This document shows, piece after piece, positions 23,739 to 24,989 of a DNA stretch of 24,989 bases (its first letter is position 1; each line of letters starts with the position of its first letter). The DNA comes from CAZNNH01 sp964574335. GTDB lineage: Bacteria > Acidobacteriota > Vicinamibacteria > Fen-336. The position numbers and the translations under genes are program-made. The notes beneath the pieces are model-generated. The model saw only the letters and a list, made by a program, of their open reading frames with translations, ran no database searches and was not told the DNA's origin. The DNA lies in assembly GCA_964574335.1 (NCBI GenBank), contig CAZNNH010000082.1, positions 1 through 24,989 of the forward strand, given 5' to 3'.

Positions 23739-24989
23739 ATGAGCACTACGGCAACACGCCGCTCGGCGGCGGTTCTCTTCTCTTTCCTCTTCGTGGGCCT
23801 CGGGAACAACGTCCGGGCCCAGCCGACCCATCGGCTCTCCGGGACGGTCCGGACCACGTCCGACCGGCCCCTGGCCGGGGCCACGGTTGGCGTGGAGGGC
23901 TCGACCCTCTCCACCCAGACCGACGCCGCCGGGAGCTATCGGCTGTCGGTGCCGGCGGGTGAGGTCACCCTGGCGGTGTCGCACCGCGCCTACCAGGACG
24001 CCACCCGCACGGTGACGGTGGACGGGGACCGGCAGGAGGACTTCCGGCTCGAAGCCCTCTACCGGGTCAGCGAGAGCGTGGTGGTCCAGGCGGTGCGCGC
24101 CGACGCCCTGGCGCCGGTGAGCCGCACCGACCTCGGACCCGCGGAGATCGCTGAGCGCAACCACGGCCAGGAGATGCCGTTCCTGCTCTCCTCGACGCCG
24201 TCGGTGACGGCGTACTCGGACACCGGCCTCGGCGCCGGCTACTCGTACCTCTACCTCCGCGGCGTCCAACAGACCCGCCTGAACATGACCCTCGACGGCG
24301 TGCCCCTCAACGAGCCGGAGGACTCCGCCGTCTACTTCGCCGACTTCGGAGACTTCACGAGCTCGCTCCAGAGCATCCAGGTCCAGCGAGGCGTCGGGAC
24401 CTCCACCTTCGGCGCCGCCGCCTACGGCGGCTCGATCAACTTCGAAAGCCTGGACCTCGAGGAGCAGCCACAGGCCCTGGCCTCGCTGGGGGCCGGCTCC
24501 TTCGGGACCTATCGGGCCAGCCTCGGCCTCCAGTCCGGCCGGGTCGGTCCGGGCCTGGCCTTCTACGGGCGGGGCTCGTACCAGCAGACCGAGGGCTTTC
24601 GCGAGCACTCGGGGATCCGGCAGCGGAGCCTGTTCTTCGGCGCCTCCCGGCAGGGGGAGCGCTCCTTCTTCAAGCTCTTCGGCTTCGTGGGGCGCGAGAT
24701 CACCCAGCTCGCGTTCCTGGCCACCGAGGAGGAGGTGCTCGGGCGCGACCTGCGCTTCAACCCGATGGCCCCGGACGAGATCGACCGCTTCGGCGAGAAC
24801 TTCGTCCAGGCCCAGCTCACCCGCTCGCTGGGGGCGACCTCGAGCCTGTCGCTGCAGGCCTACACGGTGGGGGCCGGAGGCAACTACCGGATCCGCGATA
24901 CCTGGGGCACCGGCGAGCTGCTCCAGTACGACCTGGACTGGCGCTTCTCCGGCGGCCGGGTCTCCTTCCAGCACGCCCGCGGCCGCGCC
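23739..24989 (+). CDS. TonB-dependent outer-membrane receptor, TPP-regulated, 3' end missing
   Basis: 417 codons are visible and the frame is open to the window edge. A signal peptide (about 1-28, AAVLFSFLFVG core) is followed by a carboxypeptidase-regulatory-like domain (about 32-105, GTVRTTSDRPLAGATVGVEG). A probable TonB box lies in SESVVVQA (111-118), then the plug domain (about 125-238, with YLYLRGVQQTRLNMTLDGVP and VQRGVGTSTFGAAAYGGSIN), and then the first strands of the barrel. Such receptors import scarce ligands across the outer membrane using the TonB-ExbBD system. The upstream TPP riboswitch makes thiamine, a phosphorylated form or a precursor the probable ligand. The rest of the barrel and any downstream transporter or thi genes lie beyond the window. 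Confidence 0.92.
   Translation, partial: MSTTATRRSAAVLFSFLFVGLGNNVRAQPTHRLSGTVRTTSDRPLAGATVGVEGSTLSTQTDAAGSYRLSVPAGEVTLAVSHRAYQDATRTVTVDGDRQEDFRLEALYRVSESVVVQAVRADALAPVSRTDLGPAEIAERNHGQEMPFLLSSTPSVTAYSDTGLGAGYSYLYLRGVQQTRLNMTLDGVPLNEPEDSAVYFADFGDFTSSLQSIQVQRGVGTSTFGAAAYGGSINFESLDLEEQPQALASLGAGSFGTYRASLGLQSGRVGPGLAFYGRGSYQQTEGFREHSGIRQRSLFFGASRQGERSFFKLFGFVGREITQLAFLATEEEVLGRDLRFNPMAPDEIDRFGENFVQAQLTRSLGATSSLSLQAYTVGAGGNYRIRDTWGTGELLQYDLDWRFSGGRVSFQHARGRA

Overview
This is a GC-rich stretch of bacterial chromosome with tightly packed genes on both strands. Two receptor-type Ser/Thr kinases carry C-terminal TolB/PD40 beta-propellers, a TonB-dependent receptor has a carboxypeptidase-regulatory-like N-terminus, and the isocitrate dehydrogenase is the monomeric type. 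Together with the base composition, these suggest an Acidobacteriota-like Gram-negative soil or sediment lineage. That assignment is an inference; no rRNA or other marker gene is present. I saw no tRNA, rRNA, CRISPR array, insertion sequence or prophage.

Positions 1-2386 (+) hold the 3' part of a frameshifted cationic amino-acid permease and a Tat-exported GH30 beta-glycosidase. Positions 2440-6404 (+) form an accessory patch of small, poorly known genes: an orphan ClpX-type zinc-finger protein, small membrane proteins, a HAD hydrolase, two unknown soluble proteins, an SMC/ABC-like ATPase and a small membrane protein behind an in-frame stop. Several of these genes look broken by one-base shifts, which could be real decay or assembly error.

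Positions 6417-10451 (-) form a compact cassette: a PD40-propeller kinase, a 53-residue Lys/Leu-rich peptide ending in its only cysteine, and, 6 bases further on, a radical SAM/SPASM enzyme. This arrangement is typical of a RiPP precursor with its maturase. I do not recognise the precursor, so it is the best candidate here for an undescribed system.

Positions 10781-14305 (-) carry surface or lipid glycosylation functions: a methyltransferase overlapping a GtrB/DPM-type GT2 enzyme with its own promoter, and a polytopic GT-C-like protein. Next come monomeric NADP isocitrate dehydrogenase, a second PD40 kinase with HCD in place of HRD, and a PIG-V-like GT-C membrane protein (14325-20622, -).

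A divergent promoter region at about 20.6-20.87 kb leads to the + strand genes: an NhaD/CitM-type antiporter, aroE and aroK (overlapping by ATGA), then a TPP riboswitch directly upstream of a TonB-dependent receptor that runs off the window. The riboswitch makes uptake of thiamine or a precursor the likely role of that receptor.
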